DNA of 64,000 nt, from assembly GCF_963924675.1 (NCBI RefSeq), contig NC_089230.1, positions 73,337,223-73,401,222 of the forward strand, in the 5' to 3' direction. The notes under the pieces are model-generated. The model had not been told where the DNA came from. It did not search any database and saw only the letters and a program-made list of their open reading frames with translations. Position numbers and translations under genes: made by a program. Positions 36,361-48,610 of the stretch are shown one piece after another. The stretch is from Phocoena phocoena (Eukaryota; Chordata; Mammalia; Artiodactyla; Phocoenidae). Position 1 is the first letter of the stretch. Every line of letters begins with the position of its first letter.

Positions 36361-36795
36361 TGAGCCAGTACCTTGATGGTCTTACTCATCACTCCATCTA
36401 GATGAGTGCTCGTAGAAGTGCTCAAAACATGCAATTTATGTTTACGTCTATGAAACATTTGTGAAGTGAATCACACATAGTTTTCTGCTTGTCCTTGTAT
36501 TTGATAAGTAATGTTCATCTATTGGTGACTGTTTGTTCTTGTTACCATAGCTTGCCTTTACAGACTGGTGAATGAGAACCCAAAGGAGTTACTAGTCTGG
36601 ATGTGCCCGTTTTTGGACAACTTTTGGGTATCATGAAAAAGGAAGTGATTGTAGCTTTAGTTATGGTGGTGAACCTTATATTCATTATTGTGAAGGATCT
36701 TTGCACTGCCTTTCTTCAGGAGTGTTAACAAGGAAGCAGTGCACCTGTCCCATCATTTCATGTATTTTTAACAAATCCCTGTGACACTGGGATGT

Positions 36796-36821
36796 AATGG
36801 ACTATAAATATATAGTCCATT
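36796..36821. repeat. Perfect 11-bp inverted repeat, 4-nt loop
   Basis: AATGGACTATA, then AATA, then TATAGTCCATT. The arms are exact reverse complements. AT-rich, function unknown. Confidence 0.9.
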
Positions 36822-37499
36822 GTATTCTGCTGTGTTTATTAGTGGACTTTTTTTAACGCCATGTGTCTTGGGGATGAGTTGACATCCAGTAAATGAATTT
36901 ATTACTTCAGTTTGCCTGTTCTATAAACCTACTTCTGTTGTGCTTTTCCTTCTCCTACTGTTTGCCTCTGGGTCCTCCAAAGGTGGGGAGGAAATTTCTC
37001 AGGTTGAGTAAGCATCGTGTGAGTTATTTACTTTTGTCTTTTAAGGACATTCATTTCTTTCTTTTGGGGCATGACAGAGCAAACCATAGACTCCCTGGCA
37101 TATTTTTGGCACATGGGGTGGTATATTAACTATTTTAGTCCAATCGGCTAGAATTTTTTTCCTAGTGGAAGTGTGGATTGCCAGATGGCAGTCTAAAAGA
37201 GGAAAGTAGCAAATGTAACTATGGTTTTATTTCCTTGAGCACATACAAAAACGTGGCATGTAATATTCTTAGAATGTTCTTTCTAGCAATAGACACATGT
37301 CTCAACATTTTGAAGTCTATTGTCTTTTATTTAATCCCCCTCACCCTACCCACCCCCAGCCAGAGTTATCTTACAACTCACATTCTTTAGTTTGCATATC
37401 AAAGTTTAGATCCTAAATATTAACTTTCTAGCTTTGGATTCTTTTAAGTTCACTTCTGCGGTTTAATTCTGCTAGTTCAGTAATTCACCTGTGGCCTCA

Positions 37500-37718
37500 T
37501 AGTCTCTAGATTGGGGGTAATTTTGCCCCTCAAGGGACATTTGGTAATGTCTGGAGATATTTTTGGTTGTCACAACTTGAGGGACCACTGGCATCTAGTA
37601 GGAGGTGGAGCTGGGGATACTGTTAAACATCCTGCAGTGCACTGGCGCCCTTACAACAAAGAATCGTCCAGCCCCAAATGCCAGTAGTGCCAAAGTTGAG
37701 ATACCCTGTTCTAGATTA
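37500..37718 (+). repeat. MER20-like hAT-Charlie element
   Basis: GGGGGTAATTTTGCCCCTCA, GGGACATTTGGTAATGTCTG, GAGATATTTTTGGTTGTCAC and CAAAGAATCGTCCAGCCCCA, closely following the familiar MER20 consensus. Non-autonomous, no coding capacity. Confidence 0.82.
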
Positions 37719-38639
37719 TCTCCTGAAATCAGGCTGTGTCTACCTTTTCCCTCTGGGGGTCACAACCCACACTTTTCTTGAAATGGTATTTAGACCAGCA
37801 AATAAGGGAAATTTTACTGTGTCATGAGTTAAAGTATCTATAATCCCACATGTTAACTTCGGTTAGAATAAAACAGGATAAGTGGTAAAATATAGTGTAA
37901 CTATTGCTACACTTCTCTCTTTTTTGAAATGGGGGGGCAAACGTGAAGAATAGATGTATTTTTGTTAAACAATGACAAAGGATTTCATAGATATCAAGTC
38001 CTTTGTTCTCATATTTTTAAGAGAAGAGATCTTAGGGGAATGCATTCATTAAGTGCAAATAAGTGGGTTTTTTTTTAAAGCTAAACTGAATTCTCTTTTG
38101 TATAAGTTATGTAAGTCCTAATATTGGTAGTGGTTCTTTCCACCTTTTTCGAAAGATACAATATCTGATTTAGGAATCTGGAAAATTTGAACTGATAAGA
38201 ACTCTTCTATATTCTACTGTTAACAGCAGCATTTTCTTGCAGAAGGTATTGAGGGAAATGCTGATGATATGTTATATTCACCCCTAACTTTAGTAGAATT
38301 TAGCAATTAAATTTTATAAACTAAGTAGGTTTGTCTGTGTTGGCTAAATATTGGTTCTAAAACAGAAGTATTGTTTTTGCCTTAAGGTAGTCATCATTAC
38401 TGCTTTTTCTAATGAAATAAAAACACATATAAACCGCACGTGTATACATTTCCTATGCATAAAATAGTATTACTAGTTGTTTCTGTTTGTGAAGTAGTAT
38501 CTTTTAATCTCTTTTTCCTCTTTATTTCAGAAGGAAATTTGAAATTTGGCTTAATTTTTCCTTATTGTGGTAAAAATCACATAGCATAAAATTTAGCACC
38601 TTAATCAGTTTTCAGTGTACAATTCAGAAATGTTAAATG

Positions 38640-38845
38640 CAGTTGCCCTTTGAACAAAACTGACTGTGCATTCAAAAATCCACTTGTAATTTATAATCAG
38701 CCCTCTGTGTTTGAGGTGCCTCTGTATCCACATTTACGGATTCACCCAACCAAGTATCGCGTAGTACTGTAGTACTTACTATTGAAAAAAATCTGCATGT
38801 AAGTGGACCCACGCAGTTCAAACTCATGTTGTTCAGGGGTCAACT
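38640..38845. mobile_element. Short non-autonomous DNA transposon inside the L1 relic
   Basis: About 205 bp. Ends form an imperfect inverted repeat: GTTGCCCTTTGAACAAA on the left against GTTGACCCCTGAACAAC reading in from the right. The internal AGTGGACCCACGCAGTTCAA belongs to a common mammalian non-autonomous DNA element whose name I cannot give with certainty. No open frame. Confidence 0.75.
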
Positions 38846-38980
38846 TTATATTCACATTGTTGTGAAACAGATCTCCAGAAGTTTTTCATCCTGCAAATCT
38901 GAAACTGTACCCGTTCTCCCCTTCCCCCAGCCTGTGGTAAGCACCATTCTGTTTTCTGTGTTTATGGGTTTGACTACGTT

Positions 38981-39345
38981 CATCTGCTAGGGCTGCCATA
39001 ACAAAATGCCACAGACTGTGTGGTTTAAACAACAGAAATGTATTTTCTTATAGTTCTGGAGGCTAGAAGTCCAAGATCAAAGTGCCATCAGGATTGGTTT
39101 CTCTTCCTGGCTTGTAAATGGTTACCATCTTGCTGTGTCCTCACATGACCTGTTCTCTCTGTGCATGCACAGAGAGAGAGAAAAATCTCCGTGTCTCTTC
39201 TTCTGATAAGGACTGATAAGGCCCCATTCTTAAGGACTTCCTTAAAGGCCCTATCTCCAAATACAGTCACATTGGTGGTTAGAGCCCTAACTGTATTCAT
39301 ATTCAGCACATGAATTTTGGGGGAGCCACAATTCAGTCCATCACA
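38981..39345 (-). mobile_element. MLT1-type (MaLR) LTR, solo, inside the L1 relic
   Basis: Reverse of the MLT1/MST-style LTR: GCTAGGGCTGCCATAACAAA, AAACAACAGAAATGTATTTT, AAAGGCCCTATCTCCAAATA, ending GAGCCACAATTCAGTCCATC with the expected CA. It has no internal coding region. Flanks TTGACTACGTT at 38970-38980 and 39346-39356 are identical; only 5 bp would be expected for this class, so part may be chance or the LTR edge. Confidence 0.8.
39154..39177. repeat. 24-bp perfect palindrome in the LTR
   Basis: TCTCTCTGTGCA followed directly by its exact reverse complement, with no loop. Lies inside the MLT1-type LTR. Confidence 0.92.
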
Positions 39346-40504
39346 TTGACTACGTTAGATACTTCATGTAAGTGGAATCATATAGTATTTGTCTTTCTGT
39401 AACTGACTTATTTCACTTAGCATAATGTCCTCAAGGTTCATCCATGTTATAGCATGTAACAAGATTGCCTTCCTTTTTAAGGCTGAATACTATTCCATTG
39501 TATGTATATACCACTTTTTGTTTATCCATTCATTCCTCTACGGGCATTTGGGTTGCTTCCACCTCTTGGGTATTATGAGTAGTTCTGCTGTGAACTTGGA
39601 TGTGCAAATAGCTGAGACCCTGCTTTCAATTCTTTTGGATGTTTTGTTATTTTCTGTTTGTTTGTTTTTTTTATAGTAGCCATTCTAATGGATATGAGGT
39701 GGTATCTTATTGTGGTTTTGATTTGCATTTCTCTGATGATTAGTGATATTGAGCATCTTTTTTGGCCATTTGTATATCTTCTTTGGAGAAATGTCTGTTC
39801 AAGTTCTTTGCCCATTTTTTAATGTAGTTATTTGATTTTTTTGTTGTTGAATTGTAGGATTTCTTTATGTATTTTGATATTAACCCCTCATCAGACATAT
39901 GATCTGCAAATATTTTTTCTTATTCCATAGGTTGCCTTTTTATTCCACTGACTGTGTTTTTTGATGCACAAAAGTTTTAAGATTGATACAGTTCCATCTA
40001 TTTTCACTTTCGTTGCCTGTGGTTTTGGTGTCATAGCTAAGAAATCATTGCCAAACTCTGCTTCGTTTTGAAGCTTTGTACCTGATGCGCCAGAGACTAT
40101 CATTGCCTGAAATACTTTGGAGATAAAAATAAGCGATTTTGAGACTTAGAGGAATTTGTCCTTTTGATTGATAAAAACATAAATGTTAATTTATGCTAAT
40201 TTTATATCCAACAAAACATCCAAGACTTGTTATTTGCTAATTGCATAACCTGCTGAAACACTTCATATGAGCTTATGTGGATAGTGTGTGAATACGATGC
40301 TAGAATGAATACATGAATGAACAAGTGAATGAATGAGTTGATATGTGTCACCAGCCCCTCAAGAGTACTTCATTAAACCATCTCAAGTGAGCGTCTTCTG
40401 CTTCCCCACATAGGAGTCACATGGTGACATTGTCCATGCACTGCAATTAGGGACACTGACTTCACAGAGTAGGAGGAACTTGCGCTTGAGAAATGAATGT
40501 ACAC

Positions 40505-40630
40505 TTGTTATATTTTATAAGTGAGGAAACTGAGAGAAATGACTACAGTTAGTCAGTTTGTTAGTCGGTTATAAAGCCACAATTAGAGCCACGTTGTTAT
40601 GGTTCCAAATCCAGTGCTTTGTCATTATAT
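40505..40630 (-). repeat. MIR-like relic
   Basis: Reverse MIR core: ATTTTATAAGTGAGGAAACT, GAGAGAAATGAC, then AGCCACAATTAGAGCC. Divergent. Confidence 0.5.
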
Positions 40631-42748
40631 CCTGTAGACCCTTTTAGGGGACCTGAAAATGTCGCTATAAATGTGTACTCTTTCTCAAGGACTGTCGCTG
40701 TGGTAGTTTAGAATGTGTCAGCATTTTGATTACGCCTCAAAATATACTGTTTATTATACTCAGTGAATATTTATACATATTAATATGTAACTTGGGTAGC
40801 AGAAACTTCTGATTTATATTTTGTTCATATCTGATCGTACAGGTCAGAATTTAAGGACACAAATGTGATTTTTTTCAGAAGTCCCTCACCTTAGCTTCTT
40901 AGAACAGGAATCCATTGAAAGAAAGTTAATCTAAAAATGCAGGAAAATAATCAGGTACCTCTAGGAAAATATAAATGCTTCTTTGGAAAGGACTTTTCAC
41001 ACATTTTATCTGCTAATACCATATTATCACCAAGACTTACCCATCGAGAGACCACTTTTCATGATGAAGCAAGTTGAGCACACACTTCTTTGATCTGTAA
41101 TTGGAAAAATCCCTCTTCTGAGTGGACTGTGTTAAGTACAGTGGCCTAAATTCAAGCTTATTTTATTTGGAATTCCTGTATTATCCACAAATTCATTTAT
41201 AATCATTAAAGAAGATACAGGAAATATGACTTATAATAAGAGTGAGCGTTTTTTCCTAGAGATTCCAATCAAGCAGGTTTCCTATGAGAAGTAGTTCATC
41301 TCTTGGGATTGCTTTCTCGGGGGACAATCCGGTTTCTTTCTTCTGAAAGAACGTGAGATAAGTATTGTCCTGACCTGTGGTGGTAAAGGGGGAGGTGGGG
41401 TGACAGGGATTGGATAAAGCAAAGGAGGGGAATGTGTATGTGAAATTGTTTCTTCGCTTTCCTATGCTTTCTAATCATGTGTTGGGTATCTTTATAAGTC
41501 AGGTCTGAGGTAATTATCTTAAACTTTCATGTCTGAACAGTTTTGGGTTTTTCTTTTTCCTTTTATTACCTCCTACTGTGCTTGGTATTTTATGTGATTC
41601 CACAGTAAGAACACAAAGACTTCTGCCATAAAGGAACTTGCAGTAAAGTTAAGGCTATGTGGTAAATGTCCCCCCCCACCAAAAATATTCTTTCAAAAAA
41701 CCAAAATCTACATATATACTGAGGAACAGCTTTTCATAGAAAACAGTATTCACTAGCTGAATTGAAGAAAAAGGGGGAAAAGTTAGGAAGTGCTCTCCTC
41801 CAGTCCACCCCACCCCAGTAAGATCTGAAAAGAGCTGAGCTGCGAATGTGGTGGGTTCTTGGGAGCTCAGTGGCCGCTGCTGATGGGGTGTCGCTGGCTC
41901 ACAGAGGTGCTGCGGTGGGACAGACAGTCATCTGCCCACAGAGACGCTCCCATGTACTTGCTTAACCTATCAGGGTTGCCTCAAAAGCTTCTGTCTGAAG
42001 AAAAGCTTCCAGAGCTGATACAAAAATGTTTGAGAACAACTGTTCCCTGTGCTATGCATTTCCCCAGACTGTGCTTCATTGGCTCCTGGCAAAGCCGCCC
42101 CTTAGAAAGATCCCACCGAAATAGTTCTGAGAGTTAGAATGGTCTTCCTTTTATTAGGCTGAAATCTGCTTCCCAGAAACTCTCATTCGGAACTACCAGA
42201 AACTAATCTTCTGTCTCTTGAACGTGGCAGCTCTTCAAATATTTCAGATAATCTGGCACTCATTCCTAGATTTTGTCATCTCCAAGCTAGACATCCTCAG
42301 ATGGAATGGTTTCAAGCTTTCCTTTTCTTGTGCAGTCTCTTTTTTTACTTGGTCCCCTTTCCTGTGACCATCTTTTGTTTTTTTTTTTTCTTTTAACATC
42401 TTTATTGGAGTATCATTGCTTTACAATGGTGTGTTAGTTTCTGCTGTATAACAAAGTGAATCAGCTATACATATACATATATCCCCGTATCTCCTCCCTC
42501 TTGCGTCTCCCTCCCACCCTCCCTATCCCACCCCTCTAGGTGGTCACAAAGCACCAAGCTGATCTCCCTGTGCTATGCGGCTACTTCCCACTAGCAATTG
42601 GTTTTACATTTGGTAGTGTATATATGTCCATGCCACTCTCTCACTTCATCCCAGCTTACCCTTCCCACTCCCTGTGTCCTCAAGTCCATTCTCTACGTCT
42701 GCGTCTTTATTCCTGTCCTGCCCCTAGGTTCATCAGAACCATTTTTCT

Positions 42749-45700
42749 TTAGATTCCATATATATGTGTTAGCATACGGTATTTTTTTTTCTCTTTCTGA
42801 CTTACTTCAGTCTGTATGACAAATTCTAGGTCCATCCACCTCACTACAAATAACTCAATTTTGTTTCTTTTTATGGCTGAGTAATATTCCATTGTATATG
42901 TGTGCCACATCTTCTTTATCCATTCATCTGTCGATGGACACTTAGGGTGCTTCCATGTACTGGCTATTGTAAATAGAGCTGTAATGAACATTGTGGTACA
43001 TGACTCTTTTTGAATTATGGTTTACTCAGGGTATATGTCCAGTAGTGGGTTTGCTGGGTCCTATGGTAGTTTCATTTTTAGTTTTTTAAGGAACCTCCAT
43101 ACTGTTCTCCATAGTGGCTGTATCAATTTACATTCCCACCAACAGTGCAGGAGGGTTCCCTTTTCTCCACACCCTCTCCAGCATTAATTGTTTGTAGATT
43201 TTTTGATGATGGCCATTCTGACTGGTGTGAGATGATATCTCATTGTAGTTTTGATTTGCATTTCTCTAATGATTAGTGATGTTCAGCATCCTTTCACGTG
43301 TTTATTGGCAATCTGTATATCATCTCTGGAGAACTGTCTATTTAGGTCTTCTGCCCATTTTTAGATTGGGTTGTTTCTTTTTTTGATATTGACCTGCATG
43401 AGCTGCTTATAAATTTTGGAGGTTAGTCCTTTGTCGGTTGCTTCATTTGCAAATATTTTCTCCCATTCCGCGGGTTGTCTTTTCATCTTGTTTATGGTTT
43501 CCTTTGCTGTGCAAAAGCTTTTAAGTTTCATTAGGTCCCATTTGTCTATTTTCGTTTTTATTTCCAATTCTCTAGGATATGGGTCAGAAAGGATCTTGCT
43601 GTGATTTATATCATAGGGTGTTCTGCCTATGTTTTCCGCTAAGAGTTTTATAGTTTCTGGCCTTACATTTAGGTCTTTAATCCATTTTGAGCTTATTTTT
43701 GGGTATGGTGTTAGGGAGTGTTCTAATTTCATTCTTTTACATGTAGCTGTCCAGTTTTCCCAGCACCACTTGTTGAAGAGGCTGTCTTTTCTCCATTGTA
43801 TATTCTTGCCTCCTTTATCAAAGATAAGGTGACCATATGTGCGTGAGCTTATCTCTGGGCTTTCTATCCTGTCCCATTGATCTATATTTCTGTTTTTGTG
43901 CCAGTACCATACTGTCTTGATTACTGTAGCTTTGTAGTATAGTCTGAAATCCAGGAGCCTGATTCCTCCAGGTCCATTTTTCTTTCTCAAGATTGCTTTG
44001 GCTATTTGGGGTCTTTTGTGTTTCCATACAAATTGTGGAAATTTTTCCTAGTTCTGTGAAAAATGCCATTGGCAGTTTGATAGGGATTGCATTGAATCTG
44101 TAGATTGCTTTGGGTAGTAGAGTCATTTTCACAGTGTTGATTCTTCTAAAACAAGAGCATGGTATATCTCTCCATCTGTTTGTATTGTCTTTAATTTCTT
44201 TCATCTGTGTCTTATAGTCTTCTGCATACAGGTCTTTTGTCTCCTTAGGTAGGTTTATTCCTAGGTATTTTATTCTTTTTGTTGCGATGCTAAATGGGAG
44301 CGTGTCCTTAATTTCTCTTTCAGATTTTTCATCATTCGTGTATAGGAATACCAGAGATTTCTGTGCATTAATTTTGTATCCTGCTACTTTACAAATTCAT
44401 TGATTAGCTCTAGTAGTTTTCTGGTAGCATTTTTATGATTCTCTATGTATAGTATCATGTCATCTGCAAACAGTGACAGCTCTACTTCTTCCTTTCTGAT
44501 TTGGATTCCTTTTATTTCCTTTTCTTCTCTGATTGCTGTGGCTAAAACTTCCAAAACTATGTTGAATAATAGTGGTGAGAGTGGGCAACCTGTCGTTTTC
44601 CTGATCTTAGAGGAAATGGTTTCAGTTTTTCCCCATTGAGAAAGATGTTGGCTGTGGGTTTGTCATATATGGCCTTTATTATGTTGAGGAAAGTTCCCTC
44701 TATGCCTACTTTCTAGAGGGTTTTTATCATAAATGGGTGTTGAATTTTGTCAGAACCTTTCTCTGCATCTATTGAGGTGATCATATCGTTTTTCTCCTTC
44801 AATTTGTTAATATGGTGTATCACACTGATTGATTTGAGTATATTGGAGAATCCTTGCATTCCTGGGATAAACCCCACTTGATCATGGTGTATGATCTTCT
44901 TAATGTGCTGTTGGATTCTGTTTGCTAGTATTTTGTTGAGGATTTTTGCATCTATGTTCATCAGTGATATTGGCCTGTAGTTTTCTTTCTTTGTGACATC
45001 TTTGTCTGGTTTTGGTATCAGGGTGATGGTGAACTCGTAGAATGAGTTTGGAAATGTTCCTCCCTCTGCTATATTTTGGAAGAGCTTGAGAAGGATTGGC
45101 GTTATCTCTTCTGCAAACGTTTGATAGAATTCATCTGTGAAGCCATCTGATCCTGGACTTTTGTTTGTTGGAAGATTTTTAATCACAGTCTCAATTTCAG
45201 TGCTTGTGATTGGTCTGTTTATATTTTTTATTTCTTCCTGGTTCAGTCTCAGAAGGTTGTGCTTTTCTAAAAATTTGCCCATTTCTTCCAGGTTGTCCAT
45301 TTTATTGGCATATAGTTGCTTGTAGTAATCTCTCATGATCCTTTGTATTTCTGCAGTTTCATTTGTTACTTCTCCTTTTTCATTTCTAATTCTATTGATT
45401 TGAGTCTTCTCCCCTTTTTTTTTTGATGAGTCTGGCTAATGGTTTATCAATTTTTTTTATCTTCTCAAAGAACCAGCTTTTCATTTTATTGATCTTTGCT
45501 ATTGTTTCCTTCATTTCTTTTTCGTTTATTTCTGATCTGGTCTTTATGATTTCTTTCCTTCTGCTAACTTTGGGGTTTTCTTGTTCTTTCTCTAATTGCT
45601 TAATGTGTAAGGTTAGGTTGTTTATTTGAGATGTTTCTTGTTCTTGAGGTAGGATTGTATTGCTATAAACTTCCCTCTTAGAACTGCTTTTGCTGCATCC

Positions 45701-46561
45701 CATAGGTTTTGCATCATTGTGTTTTCATTGTCATTTGTTTCTAGGTATTTTTTGATTTCCTCTTTGATTTCTTCAGTGATGTCTTGGTTATTAAGTAGTG
45801 TATTGTTTAACCTCCATGTGTTTGTAGTTTTTACAGATTTCTTTCCTGTAATTGATATCTAGTCTCATAGCGTTGTGGTCAGAAAAGATACTTGATACGA
45901 TTTCAGTTTTCTTAAATATACCAAGGTTTGATTTGTGACCCAAGATGTGATCTATCCTGGAGAATGTTCCATGAGCACTTGAGAAGAAAGTGTATTCTGT
46001 TGTTTTTGGATGGAATATCCTATAAATATCAATTAAGTCCATCTTGTTTAACGCATCATTTAAAGCTTGTGTTTCCTTATTTATTTTCATTTTGGATGAT
46101 CTGTCCATTGGTGAAAGTGGGGTGTTAAAGTCCCCTATTATGATTGTGTTACTGTCGAGGTCCCCTTTTATGGCTGTTAGCATTTGACTTATGTTTTGAA
46201 GTGCTCCTATGATAGGTGCATAAATATTTACAATTGTTATATCTTCTTCTTGGATTGATCCCTTGATCATTATGTGGTGTCCTTATTTGTCTCTTGTAAT
46301 AGTCTTTATTTTAAAGTCTGTTTTGTCTGATATGAGAATTGCTACTCCAGCTTTCTTTTGATTTCCATTTGCATGGAATATCTTTTTCTATCCCCTCACT
46401 TCCAGTATGTATGTGTCCCTAGGTCTGAAGTAAGCCTCTTGTAGACAGCATATATACAGGTCTTGTTTTTGTATCCATTCAGCCAGTCTGTGTCTTTTGG
46501 TTGGAGCATTTAATCCATTTACATTTAAGAAAAGTATCGATATGTATGTTCCTATTACCAT
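42749..46561 (-). pseudogene. L1 ORF2 (endonuclease / reverse transcriptase), disrupted
   Basis: Starts at the ATG 46561-46559 with MVIGTYISILFLNVNGLNAP and CLQE, the endonuclease N-terminus. Further downstream are IGDFNTPLS and SDHNAM, endonuclease motifs. The reverse transcriptase part includes [20 protein letters not shown], then the active-site FADD at 44459-44470, and the C-terminal end has WKHPKCPSTDEWIKKMW. Damage: in-frame stops at 46388-46390 (TAG) and 46283-46285 (TAA), a frameshift near the A/T run at 45410-45425, and further frame changes between about 44700 and 44000. An intact L1 ORF2 has about 1,275 codons, and the span here is close to that, so this is decay of an almost full-length ORF rather than a short relic. 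Confidence 0.92.
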
Positions 46562-46619
46562 TTTCTTAATTGTTTTGGGTTTGTTACTGTAGGTCTTTCC
46601 CTTCTGTTGTGTTTCTTGC

Positions 46620-47509
46620 CTAGAGAAGTTCCTTTAGCATTTGTTGTAAAGCTGGTTTGGTGGAGCTGAATTCTCTTAGCTTTTGGTTGTCTGTAAAGGT
46701 TTTAATTTCTCCTTTGAATATGAATGAGATCCTTGCTGGGTAGAGTAATCTTGGTTGTTCGTTTTTCTCTTTCATTACTTTAAATATGTCCTGCCACTCC
46801 CTTCTGGCTTGCAGAGTTTCTGTGAAAGATCAGCTGTTAACCTTATGGGGATTCCCTTGTGTGTTATTTGTTGTTTTTCCCTTGCTGCTTTTAATATTTT
46901 TTCTCTGTATTTAATTTTTGACAGTTTGATTAATATGTGGCTTGGCATGTTTCTCCTTGGATTTATCCTGTGTGGGACTGTCTGCGCTTCCTGTTCTTGC
47001 AACTATTTCCTTTCCCATAGTAGGGAAGTTTTCAATTATAATCCTTCAAATATTTTCTCAGTTCCTTTCTTTTTCTCTTCTTCTTCAGGGACCCCTATAA
47101 ATTGAATGTTGGTGTGTTTAATGTTGTGCCAGGGGTCTCTGAGACTGTCCTCAGTTCTTTTCATTCTTTTTTCTTTATTCTGCTCTGTGGTAGTTATTTC
47201 CACTATTTTATCTTCCAGGTCACTTATCCATTCTTCTGCCTCAGTTATTCTGCTATTGATTCCTTCTAGAGAATTTTTTATTTCATGTATTATGTTGTTC
47301 ATCATTGTTTGTTTGCTCTTTAGTTCTTCTAGGTCCTTGTTAAATGTTTCTTGCATTTTGTCTATTCTATTTCCAAGATTTTGGATCACCTTTACTATCA
47401 TTACTCTGAATTCTTTTTCAGGTAGACAGCCAATTTCCTCTTCACTTGTTAGGTCTGGTGGGTTTTTATCTTGCTCCTTCATCTGCTGTGTGTTTCTCTG
47501 TCTTCTCAT
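46620..47509 (-). pseudogene. L1 ORF1 (RNA-binding coiled-coil protein), disrupted
   Basis: Starts at 47509 with MRRQRNTQQMKEQDKNPPDL. The coiled-coil stretch includes MQETFNKDLEELKSKQTMM and ITEAEEWISDLEDKIVEI, and the RNA-binding part includes IIGVPEEEE-type sequence (here FIGVPEEEEKKKG). An in-frame stop falls at 47036-47038. The same frame resumes with INPRRNMPSHILIKLSKIK, then shifts frame before ALQQMLKELL and the stop at 46620-46622. An intact L1 ORF1 encodes about 300 residues, so the span is full length but inactive. Confidence 0.92.
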
Positions 47510-48610
47510 TTTGCTTAACTTACTGTGTTTGGGGTCTCCTTTTCTCAGACTGCAGGTTCGTAGTTCCCGTTGTTTTTGATGTCTGTCCCCAGTGGCTAAA
47601 GTTGGTTCAGTGGGTTGTGTAGGCTTCCTGGTTGAGGGGACTAATGCCTGTGTTCTGGTGGATGAGGCTGGATCTTGTCTTTCTGGTGGGCAGGACCGCG
47701 TCCAGTGGTGTGTTGGGGTGTCTATGACCGTGTTATGATTTTAGGCAGCCTTTCTGCTAATGGGTGGAGTTGTGTTCCTGTCTTGCTAGTTGTTTGGCAT
47801 AGGGTGTCCAGCACTGTAGCTTGCTAGTCGTTGAGTGGAGCTGGGTCTTAGTGTTGAGATGGAGATCTCTGGGAGAGCTTTTGCTGTTTGATATTACATG
47901 GAACCGGGAGGTCTCTGGTGGACCAATGTCCTGAACTCGGCTCTCCCAGCTTAGAGGCACAGGCCTGACACCCAGCCAGAGCACCAAGACCTTTTCAGCC
48001 ACACGGTCAGAAGAAAAGGTAGAAAAAAAGAAAGAACCAAAAAAATACAATAAAAGAAAGTCATTAAAGTAAAAAATAATTATTAAAAATAAAAAAATTA
48101 AGAAGTAATTAAAAAGAAAGAAGAGAGCAACCAAACCAGAAAACAAATCCACCAGTGATAATAAGCACTAAAACCTATACTAAAAAAATCAAAAAAGAAA
48201 ACAGACGGCCAGAACCTTAGGAAAAATGGTAAAAAAAAACCTTAGGAATGCTATACAGACAAAATCTCACACAGAAGCATACACATAGACACTCACAAAA
48301 AGAGAAAAAGGGGAAAAAATCATAAATCTTGCTCTCAAACTCCACCTCCTCAATTTGGGATGATTCGTTGTCTATTCAGGTATTCCACAGATGCAGGGCA
48401 CATCAAGTTGATTGTGGAGCTTTAATCCGCTGCTTCTGAGGCTGCTGGGAGAGATTTTCCTTTCTCTTCTTTGTTCGCACAGTTCCCGGGGTTCAGCTTT
48501 GGATTTGGCCCCGCCTCTGCGTGTAGGTCGCCGGAGGCCATCTGTTCTTCGCTCAGACAGGACGGGGTTAAAGGAGCAGCTGATTCGGCGGCTCTGGCTC
48601 ACTCAGGCCA
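47510..48610 (-). repeat. L1 5' UTR, partial
   Basis: Between ORF1 and the truncation point: G/T-rich text (GGTTGAGGGGACTAATGCCT, GTGGATGAGGCTGGATCTTG), an A-rich stretch 48001-48240, then the GC-rich part 48411-48610. This is 5' UTR, not gene; the open frames in it are chance. Confidence 0.85.

Larger units (their letters stand above)
38555..40085 (-). repeat. L1 3' relic, split by two later insertions
   Basis: Reverse L1 text in order: TCACATAGCATAAAATTTAG, then (after the small DNA element) TTCACATTGTTGTGAAACAG, then (after the LTR) GACTACGTTAGATACTTCAT, ATAATGTCCTCAAGGTTCAT, TTGATTTGCATTTCTCTGAT. The text is continuous once 38640-38845 and about 38981-39345 are set aside. Confidence 0.87.
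42377..48610 (-). mobile_element. LINE-1 element, long, 5'-truncated, broken ORFs
   Basis: The left end is the reversed tail and 3' UTR (a T tract at about 42377, TATTGGAGTATCATTGCTTT, ATACATATACATATATCCCC). The right end is part of the 5' UTR (CGCCGGAGGCCATCTGTTCT, GGGTTAAAGGAGCAGCTGAT, then CTCACTCAGGCC) and stops at about 48610, where typical cetacean L1s continue with a G-rich stretch. Total about 6.2 kb. Both ORFs are recognisable but damaged, so it cannot move on its own. No clear target-site duplication was found: the left flank (CTGTGACCATCTTTTG) does not match the sequence right of 48610. Confidence 0.93.

Noticed and set aside
36552..36735. Exon-like stretch after a CTTTACAG acceptor
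   Set aside because: Considered as the missing UBE3D exon, but its translations do not resemble the UBE3D C-terminus.
41859..42137. 92-codon open frame, GC-richer than its surroundings
   Set aside because: No similarity to UBE3D or another family I know; no clear splice sites. Left as unannotated intron.
47106..47579. 157-codon open frame on the + strand
   Set aside because: It is the antisense of L1 ORF1. The same applies to the + strand frames at 43416-46128.
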